NCBI GenBank assembly: GCA_015488565.1
Contig: WFNQ01000099.1
Coordinates: 1 to 18,115 of the forward strand
Length of the DNA stretch: 18,115 nt
Reading direction: 5' to 3'
From: Thiomicrorhabdus sp.
GTDB lineage: Bacteria; Pseudomonadota; Gammaproteobacteria; Thiomicrospirales; Thiomicrospiraceae
In this document: one piece after another, positions 5,856 through 14,609 of the stretch
Layout of the letters: the number at the start of each line of letters is the position of its first letter
Numbering within the stretch: the stretch's first letter is position 1
The notes under the pieces: model-generated
Told to the model about the DNA's origin: nothing
The model's input: only the letters and a program-made list of their open reading frames with translations
The model's database searches: none
Position numbers and translations under genes: made by a program

Positions 5856-7483
5856 AAATGATCGCGCAAATACAAACCTTTTTAGGCCTTGAATTACAGG
5901 GGGGGGGGAGAAAATTTTACAACTCCGTTCCAAACCTCACCATTGACTCACGTCAGCTTCAAATGGGAGACTGTTTTATTGCCTTGCAAGGAGAGCAGGC
6001 ACATGGGCTGGATTTTTTAATCTCGGTTTTGGAGAAGCAGCCCGCGCTGATTTTGACGGATACTGTGCCAACGGCAACACAGCAACTTTTATTGTCCGAG
6101 TGTTCCAGTACAGTGTGTTGGGTTGTTGAAGGATTGGCCGCACGTTTAGGTGCGTTTGCTGATTGGTTTTATGAACAACCGAGCCAGCGTCTTAAAGTGG
6201 TGGGCATCACGGGAACCAATGGCAAAACCTCCACGGCGTTTTATACTGCGCAGTTATTGGATGGACTGGGATATAAGACGGCGTTAATTGGTACATTGGG
6301 TAACGGTCTTTTTACTCAAGAAGCGATACATACGCTCTCCGAGACGCGTAATACTACGCCCGATGTGGTATCGGTGCATCGTTTACTGGCGGAATTTGCC
6401 GCACAGGGTGTCACGTGGGTGATGATGGAGGTCTCGTCACATGCGCTTGAGTTGGGCCGAGTATCGGGCGTGGTGTTTGATACCGTGGCGTTAACACAAG
6501 TCACACGTGATCACATGGATTTTCACGGTACGATTGACGCGTATCACCAAGCCAAAAAAAAGCTATTTACGGACTATCCAGCTCGCATTAAGGTGTTAAA
6601 CGCCAAGGATTCTGTAGGGCAAGCCTTGATTGCTATGCTATCAAGCTTAAGCGCAGAAGAGTCGCACACAGCGCGAATCTGGACGTATTCGGTGGAAGAG
6701 GGGGAGCAAAAAACGACCTCATCTCATCACTTGTCTGCACATTCGTTAACATTGACCCCTCATGGAATACAGTTTCAATTAAGCGGGCTGGCGATAAGAG
6801 AGGGGGGAGTACAAGGTGAATTGAGCTTGCTCAAGAAAGGGTGCTCTGGAGCAGAAATAAATGAGCGAGTTTTTATTCCACTGTTGGGTGTGTTTAATGT
6901 TGAAAATATTGTGTGTGCTCTTTCAATTGTCTTATCGGATGAAAGTTTGCATACTCAGAGAAACTGGCAGACTCTTATTGGGATATTATCCCGTTTGCAA
7001 GCGGTGTCTGGGCGAATGCAACCCATTGCGTTACCCGCATCTTTTCCAACCGTGATGGTTGATTTTGCGCATACGCCCGATGCATTAGAGCAGGTGTTGA
7101 AGGCGGTTAAACAGCATATTTCGGACACAACAAAAGGGCGGTTATGGGTGCTATTTGGTTGTGGTGGCGAGCGAGATCAAGGCAAGCGACCTTTAATGGC
7201 ACAAGTGGCTGAACGAACCGCCGATGAGATTATGGTTACCAGCGATAACCCACGATTTGAACCCCCAGAAGAGATTGTTGCACAGATTATAAAGGGGTTT
7301 CGTCAGCCAGATTTGGTTGCTATTGTGCTGGATCGAACGGAGGCCATTCAGCGAGTGTTAGGACTGGCTTGTCCAGAAGATATGGTCTTGATTGCTGGCA
7401 AAGGCCATGAAAATTATCAAGAGATAAAAGGTATTAAAGTGCCTTTTCAAGACGAACAAGTGGTATTAGGAGTGAACAAGTAG
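5852..7483 (+). CDS. murE: MurE, UDP-MurNAc-L-Ala-D-Glu:meso-DAP ligase
   Basis: Cytoplasmic ATP-dependent Mur ligase that adds the third residue of the stem peptide. The P-loop GTNGKTS is at 121-127, and the SSHAL/HMDFHG region and a candidate carbamylated lysine in YHQAKKK (about 235) are present. DNPR at 465-468 indicates meso-diaminopimelate as the substrate. GKGHENYQ lies near the C-terminus. At 543 aa it is longer than E. coli MurE (495); extra length lies around residues 265-340, a low-conservation insert in the central domain. The start ATG overlaps the ftsI stop by 4 nt. Codons 16-19 (Gln-Gly-Gly-Gly) are encoded by a run of ten G at 5899-5908, an unusual slippage-prone tract in a gene expected to be essential. 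Confidence 0.96.
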   Translation: MKMIAQIQTFLGLELQGGGRKFYNSVPNLTIDSRQLQMGDCFIALQGEQAHGLDFLISVLEKQPALILTDTVPTATQQLLLSECSSTVCWVVEGLAARLGAFADWFYEQPSQRLKVVGITGTNGKTSTAFYTAQLLDGLGYKTALIGTLGNGLFTQEAIHTLSETRNTTPDVVSVHRLLAEFAAQGVTWVMMEVSSHALELGRVSGVVFDTVALTQVTRDHMDFHGTIDAYHQAKKKLFTDYPARIKVLNAKDSVGQALIAMLSSLSAEESHTARIWTYSVEEGEQKTTSSHHLSAHSLTLTPHGIQFQLSGLAIREGGVQGELSLLKKGCSGAEINERVFIPLLGVFNVENIVCALSIVLSDESLHTQRNWQTLIGILSRLQAVSGRMQPIALPASFPTVMVDFAHTPDALEQVLKAVKQHISDTTKGRLWVLFGCGGERDQGKRPLMAQVAERTADEIMVTSDNPRFEPPEEIVAQIIKGFRQPDLVAIVLDRTEAIQRVLGLACPEDMVLIAGKGHENYQEIKGIKVPFQDEQVVLGVNK

Positions 7484-7572
7484 TGGAAAATGTGAATGAA
7501 TGTCCTGAGCAACGCTTAAGTCATCTGCAGGCACAAGTAAGTACCTCTGAACATACTATTAAGGGAGCGGCG

Positions 7573-9018
7573 ATGCAACAGGAAAACGGAGCATTTTCAT
7601 GGGCATTAATGGATGTACAGCAGGCCGTTGAAGGGGAATTTATTGGTGCAATGGATCATGATCAACGGGTGCGTTTTACCAGTGTGAGTACCGATAGCCG
7701 AACATTAAAATCAGGTGCGCTTTATATTGCCATTAAAGGTGAAAACTTTGATGGGCATGACTTTATTACGCAGGCCATTCAACAAGGCGCGGTTGCCGTA
7801 CTGGTGTCAGAAGTGGTTAAGTCGATTGTGCCCGCTATTTTGGTGGAAGACACCAAATTGGCTCTGGGGCTTTTTGCCAAGTGGCATCGTCAGCAAATGC
7901 CTGTTAAAAAATTAATTGCCGTTACAGGTAGCAATGGCAAAACAACGACCAAAACATTATTGTTTAATATTTTTCAAAACGTCGGTTCAACGCTCGCCAC
8001 GGAAGGCAATTTAAATAATGATTTAGGCGTTCCTAGAACCTTATTAAATTTACGTCCACATCATGAATACGCCATTATTGAAATGGGCGCAAACCATCGT
8101 AAAGAGATTGGCTATTTAACCCACTTGGCCGAACCCGATATTGCGCTGATTACCAATGCCGCAGGTGCACATTTAGAAGGGTTTGGTTCGTTGCAGGGCG
8201 TGGTTGAAGCGAAAGGCGAAATCTTTCAAGGGTTAAATCAACGTGGGATTAAAAAAGAGGGCACGGCGGTTATTAATGTCGACTCGTTCGGTTATTTAGA
8301 CTGGGTGCAGATGATTAAAGCGTTAGGTGTCACGAAAGTGGTACGTTTTGGTATGACTGAAAAAGCAGACATCACTATTACCGGATTGACGACCACGGAG
8401 CAAGGCATTCAATTTAATTTAATCATTTATGGTGTCTCATACGGCGTAAACATGCCTGTTTTGGGTGAACACAATGCTTACAATGCGGCATCTTGTGTGG
8501 CCATTTCGTTGAGTGCGGGACTCAGCTGGGGGGAAATTTTACCCGGGTTGACTCACTTTACAGGGGTGTCAGGGCGTTTACAAAAACAGGCCATTACTTC
8601 AGGTTGGCTAATTGATGACAGTTACAACGCGAATCCAGAATCGGTTAAAGCGGGGATTAGGACCTTAGTGAATCAACCGGGTCTCTCTATTTTATGCTTG
8701 GGAGCGATGGCGGAGCTGGGTGAGCACAGTGTTGATGCACACCGAGAAATCGCTTTATACGCCAAGCAAAAAGGGGTGGATTACTTGTTTGTTTATGGCG
8801 ATGCAACAAAAGAGATGCCAAATACGTTTGGTCAGCAAAGTACTTTTTTTGAATCGCATGAAACACTTGCTGAGCACGTGGCGCACATTTTAGCGTCACA
8901 CTCAGGCTACAATCTCATCAATATATTGGTAAAAGGATCTCGTAGTGCTCGCATGGAACGGGTATCGAAATCGATTCTTAACGATTTTTCAGCGGGCGAT
9001 GTCACGCAAAGGATGTAA
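7573..9018 (+). CDS. murF: MurF, UDP-MurNAc-tripeptide D-Ala-D-Ala ligase
   Basis: ATP-dependent Mur ligase that adds D-Ala-D-Ala to complete UDP-MurNAc-pentapeptide in the cytoplasm. The N-terminal uridine-binding domain includes STDSRTL and IKGENFDGHDF. The P-loop TGSNGKTTT is at about 118-126, then NLNNDLGVP, EMGANH, the central AHLEGFGS block and DDSYNANPES, followed by LVKGSRS near the C-terminus. I take ATG 7573 as the start: AGGGAG lies about 5 nt upstream and the 481-aa product aligns with the family N-terminus. A GTG at 7483, sharing one base with the murE stop and preceded by AGGAG at a 10-nt spacing, is also in frame and would add 30 residues. The tight coupling makes that alternative real. 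Confidence 0.93.
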   Translation: MQQENGAFSWALMDVQQAVEGEFIGAMDHDQRVRFTSVSTDSRTLKSGALYIAIKGENFDGHDFITQAIQQGAVAVLVSEVVKSIVPAILVEDTKLALGLFAKWHRQQMPVKKLIAVTGSNGKTTTKTLLFNIFQNVGSTLATEGNLNNDLGVPRTLLNLRPHHEYAIIEMGANHRKEIGYLTHLAEPDIALITNAAGAHLEGFGSLQGVVEAKGEIFQGLNQRGIKKEGTAVINVDSFGYLDWVQMIKALGVTKVVRFGMTEKADITITGLTTTEQGIQFNLIIYGVSYGVNMPVLGEHNAYNAASCVAISLSAGLSWGEILPGLTHFTGVSGRLQKQAITSGWLIDDSYNANPESVKAGIRTLVNQPGLSILCLGAMAELGEHSVDAHREIALYAKQKGVDYLFVYGDATKEMPNTFGQQSTFFESHETLAEHVAHILASHSGYNLINILVKGSRSARMERVSKSILNDFSAGDVTQRM

Positions 9019-9021
9019 GAG

Positions 9022-10104
9022 ATGCTTGTTTATTTAACTGAGTATTTGCAACAATATATTTCAGGTTTTGGGGTGTTTAGCTACATCACTATGCGTGCCA
9101 TTATGAGTGTGTTAACCGCGCTGATTTTATCTTTTATGATTGGTCCGGCGATGATTCGTTGGCTTACCCGTTTAAAAGTAGGGCAAACCATTCGTCAAGA
9201 TGGCCCACAAACACACCTTATTAAATCTGGAACCCCAACAATGGGGGGGACGATGATTCTATTTTCTGTTGCGTTGGCCGTCGTGTTATGGGGTGACCTA
9301 ACCAATCATTATCTCTTAATTATTACGCTGTCTATGATTGGATTTGGCGCAATTGGGTTTGCGGACGACTACCAAAAAGTGGTGTACAAAGACCCCGAAG
9401 GAATGCGTTCTCGTACTAAGTTTTTATTGCAGTCCATTGTGGGGTTTGCTACCGCGTATGCCCTATTTTCGATGGCGACTGTTCCTGCCGAAACGGAACT
9501 GCTGATTCCTTATATGAAAGACACCGTTATTCACTTGGGTGCATGGACGATTTTATTGAGTTACTTTGTGATTGTTGGAACGTCCAATGCCGTGAATTTA
9601 ACCGATGGGCTAGATGGCTTGGCGATTATGCCTACCGTGATGATTTCAGGTGCATTAGGTGTGTTTGCTTACCTTTCGGGGCATGTCTATTTTTCAGAGT
9701 ACCTTAATATCCCCTACATTCCCGGTGTTGAAGAAGTCACGATTGTGGCCGCTGCACTGGTGGGTGCTGGGCTGGGCTTTTTATGGTTTAACGCGCATCC
9801 TGCACAAGTGTTTATGGGGGATGTGGGTTCGCTTGCGATTGGCGCAACACTGGGCGGCATGGCCATTGCCGTTAAACAAGAGTTGGTATTGGTGATTATG
9901 GGCGGTATTTTTGTGGCAGAAACCTTATCGGTTATTTTGCAGGTTGGCTCTTATAAATTGCGTAAGAAACGCATTTTTTTAATGGCACCACTGCATCATC
10001 ATTATGAACAGAAAGGGTGGCATGAATCACAAGTGATTGTGCGTTTTTGGGTCATTACCATTATTTTAGTGTTAATCGGTTTGGCCAGTTTAAAACTGAG
10101 ATAG
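9022..10104 (+). CDS. mraY: MraY, phospho-MurNAc-pentapeptide transferase
   Basis: Integral membrane enzyme that transfers phospho-MurNAc-pentapeptide to undecaprenyl phosphate, forming lipid I. Exactly 360 aa, the same as E. coli, with about ten hydrophobic segments. Conserved catalytic features: the aspartate pair in GFADDYQK (D115, D116), NLTDGLDGLA (192-201), D267 in FMGDVGS, and the HHH motif in APLHHHYEQKGW (325-327). The start ATG has AAGGA 8 nt upstream, overlapping the end of murF. A run of seven G at 9243-9249 encodes part of the conserved PTMGG motif. Confidence 0.97.
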   Translation: MLVYLTEYLQQYISGFGVFSYITMRAIMSVLTALILSFMIGPAMIRWLTRLKVGQTIRQDGPQTHLIKSGTPTMGGTMILFSVALAVVLWGDLTNHYLLIITLSMIGFGAIGFADDYQKVVYKDPEGMRSRTKFLLQSIVGFATAYALFSMATVPAETELLIPYMKDTVIHLGAWTILLSYFVIVGTSNAVNLTDGLDGLAIMPTVMISGALGVFAYLSGHVYFSEYLNIPYIPGVEEVTIVAAALVGAGLGFLWFNAHPAQVFMGDVGSLAIGATLGGMAIAVKQELVLVIMGGIFVAETLSVILQVGSYKLRKKRIFLMAPLHHHYEQKGWHESQVIVRFWVITIILVLIGLASLKLR

Positions 10105-10114
10105 AGAAAAAAAC

Positions 10115-11476
10115 ATGTATCTAGTAGCAGGATTAGGCGTAACAGGACAATCGGTATTGCGTTATTTTGCCGCACAAGGTGAGCCTTGTTTGGCCTTTGA
10201 TACACGCGCATCGTTAGATATCACGCAATTGCAAAGCACGTTTGATCAGACAGAGTTTGCATTGGACGTGTTGCCTAAGCGCTGGTTAACACGATTTGAC
10301 ACGCTTGTATTAAGTCCAGGCATTGCCAAATCCGAACCTTGGGTCGTTGAGCTCATACAGCAGGGCAAGCAGGTGATTGGCGATATTGAACTGTTTGCTC
10401 GAACCGTAAATGTCCCCGTGATTTCGATTACCGGCTCGAATGGCAAAAGCACCGTTACGACCATGACTGGAATGGCTCTGCAAGCGGCGGGCTATCACGT
10501 TGCCGTTGGGGGGAATATTGGCGAACCCGTATTGGATTTGCTTTTGGATGACCATGATTACGATGTGTATGTTTTGGAGCTTTCCAGCTTTCAGTTAGAA
10601 ACCACCTATTCACTTGCCAGTGTTGCCGCAACCGTATTAAATATTTCAGAAGATCACATGGATCGCTATCCCAGTATGGACGAGTATATTCAAGCGAAAA
10701 TGCAGGTTTTTTCCAATGCGGAACGAGCCGTTTTGCCCGAGGGGTTTTGTGCTCTAGGGATTTCGGAGCATACAGCCATTTCTCGATTTGGTGTGGGGGA
10801 TGATGTTATTCAGTCCGATCAAGACTTTGGCGTCATTTCTAAAAAAGAGGGGGGGGAGGGATTTTTAGGCTTTGGCACAACACCTCTTATCGCCCTGTCA
10901 GAGATGACATTACAAGGCACACACCACCAATTAAATGCCCTTGCGATGATGGCGCTGTGTCAATCGTTTCACGTTGAAGGCGAACACTTTACACAAGTGG
11001 TGCAACGTTTTACGGGCTTGCCTTATCGAACGCAATTAATCGGTAATTATTGTGGTGTGGAGTGGGTGAATGACTCAAAAGGCACCAATGTGGGCGCGAC
11101 TTTAACCGCAATTGAGAGCTTAGGACAACAGACCAAAGGCAAGCTGGTTTTACTGTTAGGCGGCGTGAGTAAAGAGGCGGATTTTTCAGGACTACAGCCA
11201 GCCATTCAAGCCTATTGTCGCCATACGATTCTCTTTGGTCGGGATCAAAACAGGATTGCACAGGACTTAACTGGCGTTGATTTGACATGTATCACTACTT
11301 TGGCGGAAGCCATTGAGTGTGCCAAAAAAATAGCACAACAAGATGATTGTGTTCTATTTTCACCTGCCTGCGCCAGCTTTGATCAATTTAGTAACTACAT
11401 GCAGCGAGGGGATGCCTTTGTTGCCTTAGTGAAGAGTGCTCATACTTCTTCCAGAGGGCGTAAATCGATATGCTAG
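10115..11476 (+). CDS. murD: MurD, UDP-MurNAc-L-Ala D-glutamate ligase
   Basis: Cytoplasmic Mur ligase that adds D-Glu to UDP-MurNAc-L-Ala. The Rossmann-like N-terminus GLGVTG (6-11) binds the UDP moiety; the P-loop TGSNGKST lies at 106-113; GGNIGEP, LELSSFQLE, SEDHMDRY, NDSKGTN and SPACASFDQF are family blocks. 453 aa compared with 438 in E. coli. The ribosome site before ATG 10115 is poor (AGAGAAAA), ten bases after the mraY stop. A run of eight G at 10849-10856 encodes Glu-Gly-Gly-Glu at 245-248 in a variable surface-type region. The 3' end overlaps ftsW by 7 nt. Confidence 0.96.
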   Translation: MYLVAGLGVTGQSVLRYFAAQGEPCLAFDTRASLDITQLQSTFDQTEFALDVLPKRWLTRFDTLVLSPGIAKSEPWVVELIQQGKQVIGDIELFARTVNVPVISITGSNGKSTVTTMTGMALQAAGYHVAVGGNIGEPVLDLLLDDHDYDVYVLELSSFQLETTYSLASVAATVLNISEDHMDRYPSMDEYIQAKMQVFSNAERAVLPEGFCALGISEHTAISRFGVGDDVIQSDQDFGVISKKEGGEGFLGFGTTPLIALSEMTLQGTHHQLNALAMMALCQSFHVEGEHFTQVVQRFTGLPYRTQLIGNYCGVEWVNDSKGTNVGATLTAIESLGQQTKGKLVLLLGGVSKEADFSGLQPAIQAYCRHTILFGRDQNRIAQDLTGVDLTCITTLAEAIECAKKIAQQDDCVLFSPACASFDQFSNYMQRGDAFVALVKSAHTSSRGRKSIC

Positions 11477-12723
11477 CCTCATGGCGAGAACAGAGCAGAG
11501 CGTGGCCAATGGACTATTGGTTACTCGGTTTCATCATCACTCTGGTCATGTTGGGGTTAATGATGGTGGCCTCCAGTTCTGTGGCCATCAGTGACCAACG
11601 TTTTGGTCATCCTGATCACTATATTATTCGACAACTCATTTCTGTCGCAATAGGGCTGTTTGCCGCTTATCTCTTTTTTCATGTGCCCCTATCTGTGTGG
11701 GAAAACAATCGTGGAAAACTGTTTCTTTTTGGTGTTTTTTTATTGATAGCGGTATTAATTTTTGGCCGTGAAATTAACGGCAGTAAACGCTGGCTTCCGT
11801 TAGGAATCATGAACTTTCAGCCCTCTGAATTTATGAAATTGGTCATTGTGGTTTTTATGGCGGGTTATTTGGATCGTCACTCTAGCGCCGTAAAAGAGAG
11901 TTTTGAAGCGGTCATTCGTTTGGCACTGCCGTTTGGGTTGATGGCGGTATTACTGTTGCTAGAACCCGACTATGGCAGTACCTTTGTGATTGCGATTATG
12001 ATTACTGGCATGTTATTAATTGCAGGGGCGCCGTGGCGTTATTTTGTTTTGACCGTGTTACCCATGGTCTCTATTTTAGTGGCGCTGGTTATGACCTCAG
12101 AGTATCGAATGGCGCGGGTCAGCAGTTTTTTAGATCCGTGGCAAGATCCGTTTGGTGCCGGGTATCAGCTCACGCAAGCCTTGATTGCGTCAGGCAGTGG
12201 CGAATGGTTTGGTGCGGGTTTAGGTGAAAGTGTACAAAAAATGCTCTATTTACCCGATGCACATACCGATTTTCTGTTCTCCATTTACGGTGAAGAGTTT
12301 GGCTTTATTGGCGTCGTTTTCTTGATTTTACTCTATCTGGCTATTTTACACCGCATGTTCCGCATTGGACGAAAAGCCCTTGACGCCAACCACTTTTTTG
12401 GTGGCATGATCTGCTTTGGTATTGGCATTTGGATTATTCTGCAAGCGGGCATAAACATGGGGGTAAACTTAGGCGCGTTTCCAACCAAAGGGTTAACGTT
12501 ACCCTTTATGAGTTATGGGGGGAGCAGTCTTCTTATGATGAGTATCGCTTTGGCCGTGGTATTTCGAGTCGATTATGAGACTCGCCATCACCCACGACCG
12601 AAACCCAAAGAGGCCACTGAACAAGAAGAGAAAAATACACCTTCTGACAGCGCTAAAACGCCAAAAAAACCGCTTAAAAAACAGGCAGCAAAACGAAACT
12701 CACGCAAAAGGGCAGCAACATGA
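11470..12723 (+). CDS. ftsW: FtsW, septal SEDS peptidoglycan glycosyltransferase
   Basis: SEDS-family polytopic membrane protein that polymerises lipid II at the septum with FtsI. About ten hydrophobic segments; family blocks include FQPSEFMKL (116-124), LEPDYGST (164-171), the loop AHTDFLFSIYGEEFG (264-278), whose Asp 267 corresponds to the proposed SEDS catalytic Asp, and FPTKGLTLPFMSYGGSSL. Location between murD and murG identifies it as FtsW rather than RodA. The C-terminal cytoplasmic tail (from about residue 370) is very rich in Lys, Pro, Gln and Arg and lacks recognisable structure. AGAGGG lies 11 nt before ATG 11470. Its stop overlaps the murG start (ATGA). Confidence 0.95.
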   Translation: MLASWREQSRAWPMDYWLLGFIITLVMLGLMMVASSSVAISDQRFGHPDHYIIRQLISVAIGLFAAYLFFHVPLSVWENNRGKLFLFGVFLLIAVLIFGREINGSKRWLPLGIMNFQPSEFMKLVIVVFMAGYLDRHSSAVKESFEAVIRLALPFGLMAVLLLLEPDYGSTFVIAIMITGMLLIAGAPWRYFVLTVLPMVSILVALVMTSEYRMARVSSFLDPWQDPFGAGYQLTQALIASGSGEWFGAGLGESVQKMLYLPDAHTDFLFSIYGEEFGFIGVVFLILLYLAILHRMFRIGRKALDANHFFGGMICFGIGIWIILQAGINMGVNLGAFPTKGLTLPFMSYGGSSLLMMSIALAVVFRVDYETRHHPRPKPKEATEQEEKNTPSDSAKTPKKPLKKQAAKRNSRKRAAT

Positions 12724-13781
12724 AAAAAGTACTCATTATGGCGGGTGGAACAGGCGGTCATGTGTTTCCCGGTATCGCACTGGCACACGCGTTAAAAGCA
12801 CAAAATATAGCGGTTATTTGGCTCGGTACGCAAGGTGGTATGGAAGCCACTTGGGTCAAAAATGCAGATATTCCTTTGCATGAAATCACCATAAAAGGCT
12901 TAAGAGGCAATGGTCTTTTTGGGTGGTTAGCATCCCCCATTAATGTGACCAAAGCGTGGTTACAAGCCCGTAAAATCATACAGCAAGAACAACCCAATTT
13001 AGTGCTCGGCATGGGCGGTTTTGTGTGCGGTCCAGGCGGGCTGGCCGCCAAATCACTGGGTATTCCTTTGGTTCTACATGAGCAAAATGCCATTCCTGGG
13101 CTTACCAATAAGCTGCTTGCTAAAATAGCCCATCAAGTCATTACCGCGTTTCCTCAAACGGCCATTAAAGGCAAGCATGTGCAGGTCATTGGCAACCCCG
13201 TTAGAGCTGGATTGGAAGCGATAGAGACCGTAAAAGAAAAAATGCCCTGTCACCTTTTAGTGCTGGGTGGTAGTCGCGGCGCATTGGCCTTAAATGAAGT
13301 CTTACCTCAAGCGTTGGCCTTAATGGATGAGAACCAGTACCCCGTGATCACCCATCAAACGGGCGAAAAAACCTATCAACAAGCCGTAGAGGCCTATCAA
13401 AAAGCGGGTATTACCGCACATATTGTCCCTTTTATTGATGACATGCAAAGCGCCTATGCCAGTGCCGATTTGGTACTCTGTCGTTCAGGCGCATTAACCG
13501 TAAGTGAACTCATGGCCTGTGCTCGACCTGCCATTATGGTGCCTTACCCTCATGCCGTAGACGATCACCAAACGGCCAATGCACAAGCACTGGTTGCCAT
13601 AGGGGGGGGAGAAATTATTCAACAAACCGACTTAACCCCTCAACGGCTTGTGACAGCCCTGAATGATTGGTGTCACAATCCACAAAAAAGAGCCAACGCC
13701 TCAAATCGCATTCGCCAACAAGCAGACACCAAAGCAACAGAGAAAATTGTCACGCTATTAATGTCATACATAAAAGATTAA
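12720..13781 (+). CDS. murG: MurG, lipid II-forming GlcNAc transferase
   Basis: Peripheral membrane GT-B glycosyltransferase that adds GlcNAc to lipid I, giving lipid II. 353 aa (E. coli 355). The N-terminal GGTGGHVFPG (9-18) is the acceptor-side glycine loop; HEQNAIPG and VIGNPVR follow; the C-terminal domain has VLGGSRGA, CRSGALTVSEL and PYPHAVDDHQTANA, which form the UDP-GlcNAc site. The start is preceded by AAAGGG. Eight G at 13602-13609 encode Gly295-Gly297 shortly after the donor-binding motif. This is the last recognisable dcw gene here; murC, which normally follows, is absent. Confidence 0.97.
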   Translation: MKKVLIMAGGTGGHVFPGIALAHALKAQNIAVIWLGTQGGMEATWVKNADIPLHEITIKGLRGNGLFGWLASPINVTKAWLQARKIIQQEQPNLVLGMGGFVCGPGGLAAKSLGIPLVLHEQNAIPGLTNKLLAKIAHQVITAFPQTAIKGKHVQVIGNPVRAGLEAIETVKEKMPCHLLVLGGSRGALALNEVLPQALALMDENQYPVITHQTGEKTYQQAVEAYQKAGITAHIVPFIDDMQSAYASADLVLCRSGALTVSELMACARPAIMVPYPHAVDDHQTANAQALVAIGGGEIIQQTDLTPQRLVTALNDWCHNPQKRANASNRIRQQADTKATEKIVTLLMSYIKD

Positions 13782-13831
13782 AAAATTGGTGTGTTTTCAA
13801 TGACAAGAGTTATTATCAGGATAGCCTTAAT

Positions 13832-13849
13832 AGGAGGCTCGTAATCATT
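13832..13849 (+). promoter_or_regulatory. strong ribosome binding site serving a non-AUG start
   Basis: A perfect AGGAGG at 13832-13837 precedes the Lit-like gene. No ATG, GTG or TTG follows in the right frame at usable distance. The in-frame codons are ATC at 13844 (spacing 6) and ATT at 13847 (spacing 9). An ATG at 13863 is out of frame. Initiation at ATT, as known for infC and pcnB, or at ATC is the simplest reading. Confidence 0.55.
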
Positions 13850-14608
13850 CATCCATTTTTTAATGCCTTTAAGAAAAGGTTTTTTTTAGCTCAAATGGTG
13901 ATGGTGCTTCTCGCCTTTTGGATTGCGCTGTTTTTTGCATGGCAAAGCTTAAGTGCGATTGATTTTGCTTACCCTTATCTTTACAATTTTCTGGACATTG
14001 GCGCGGTGATTCAAAATTTTGCCCCCCTTAATGTCTACAAATCTGGGTTTGAGCAAACCGATCAAGCGCAACACAGTGTGTTATTTAGTCAAATTGTGAC
14101 GGCCATTAATCAAGGTGGAGAAGGGTTAGCTCAAATTGTCTATTACGATGCGCAAGGACAGGTTATAAATACCCTGTTACGCAGACCAGAAATCATTCAT
14201 CTGCAAGATGTAGCGAATTTACTGGATTGGTTGAGAGTCTCTGAATACTATGCGATGGGACTGCTGGTGGGTATGCTGGTGTTTTTTAAATGGCGTGGCA
14301 TACCGTTTCAATCGCTTTCTAAAACGCTTTTAGGCGTAGGGGGGGTAATTTTTTTGGTGGCGATCTTGGTGATGGCTTATGGCGCAGAAGCCATTTTTTA
14401 TCAGCTACACGTCTTGGTTTTTCCTGAAAACAATCAGTGGTTTTTTTATTATCAAGAGTCTTTAATGACGACATTAATGAAAGCCCCCGATATTTTTGCG
14501 GCGATTGCTGTGCTATTGCTGGCGCTGGCATTGGTGTATTTTGGGTTGATGTTGTGGTTTTTTCATTATTTTTTATCGGCAAAAATAGCAAACAGGAAGC
14601 GTGAATAA
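13847..14608 (+). CDS. DUF1461/Lit-like integral membrane protein
   Basis: Predicted polytopic membrane protein of about 253 aa with hydrophobic segments near 14-32, 136-147, 161-178 and 216-243. Two family-like blocks are visible: RRPEIIHLQDV with His118, and LHVLVFPENNQWFFYYQESL with His188, followed by KAPDIF. These match what I recall of DUF1461 (TIGR01906), the family of Lit, the lipoprotein intramolecular transacylase described in Enterococcus and Bacillus cereus, which makes lyso-form lipoproteins. Whether this distant homologue does that is unknown. The reading frame extends upstream into murG without a plausible start. I begin at ATT 13847 after AGGAGG; ATC 13844 is alternative, and ATG 13895 would remove the basic KKR segment before the first helix. 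Seven G at 14339-14345 encode two glycines. It overlaps or abuts the next gene. Confidence 0.72.
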   Translation: MHPFFNAFKKRFFLAQMVMVLLAFWIALFFAWQSLSAIDFAYPYLYNFLDIGAVIQNFAPLNVYKSGFEQTDQAQHSVLFSQIVTAINQGGEGLAQIVYYDAQGQVINTLLRRPEIIHLQDVANLLDWLRVSEYYAMGLLVGMLVFFKWRGIPFQSLSKTLLGVGGVIFLVAILVMAYGAEAIFYQLHVLVFPENNQWFFYYQESLMTTLMKAPDIFAAIAVLLLALALVYFGLMLWFFHYFLSAKIANRKRE

Positions 14609-14609
14609 G

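Noticed and set aside
13747..13816. Promoter for the Lit-like gene at the end of murG
   Set aside because: Candidate boxes (TTGTCA with ATAAAA, TTGGTG with TATTAT) have poor matches or 19-bp spacing; read-through from murG is enough.
13667..13846. Open frame extending the Lit-like gene upstream into murG
   Set aside because: It lies within the conserved 3' end of murG, its translated part looks unlike a membrane protein N-terminus, and a strong ribosome site occurs later at 13832.
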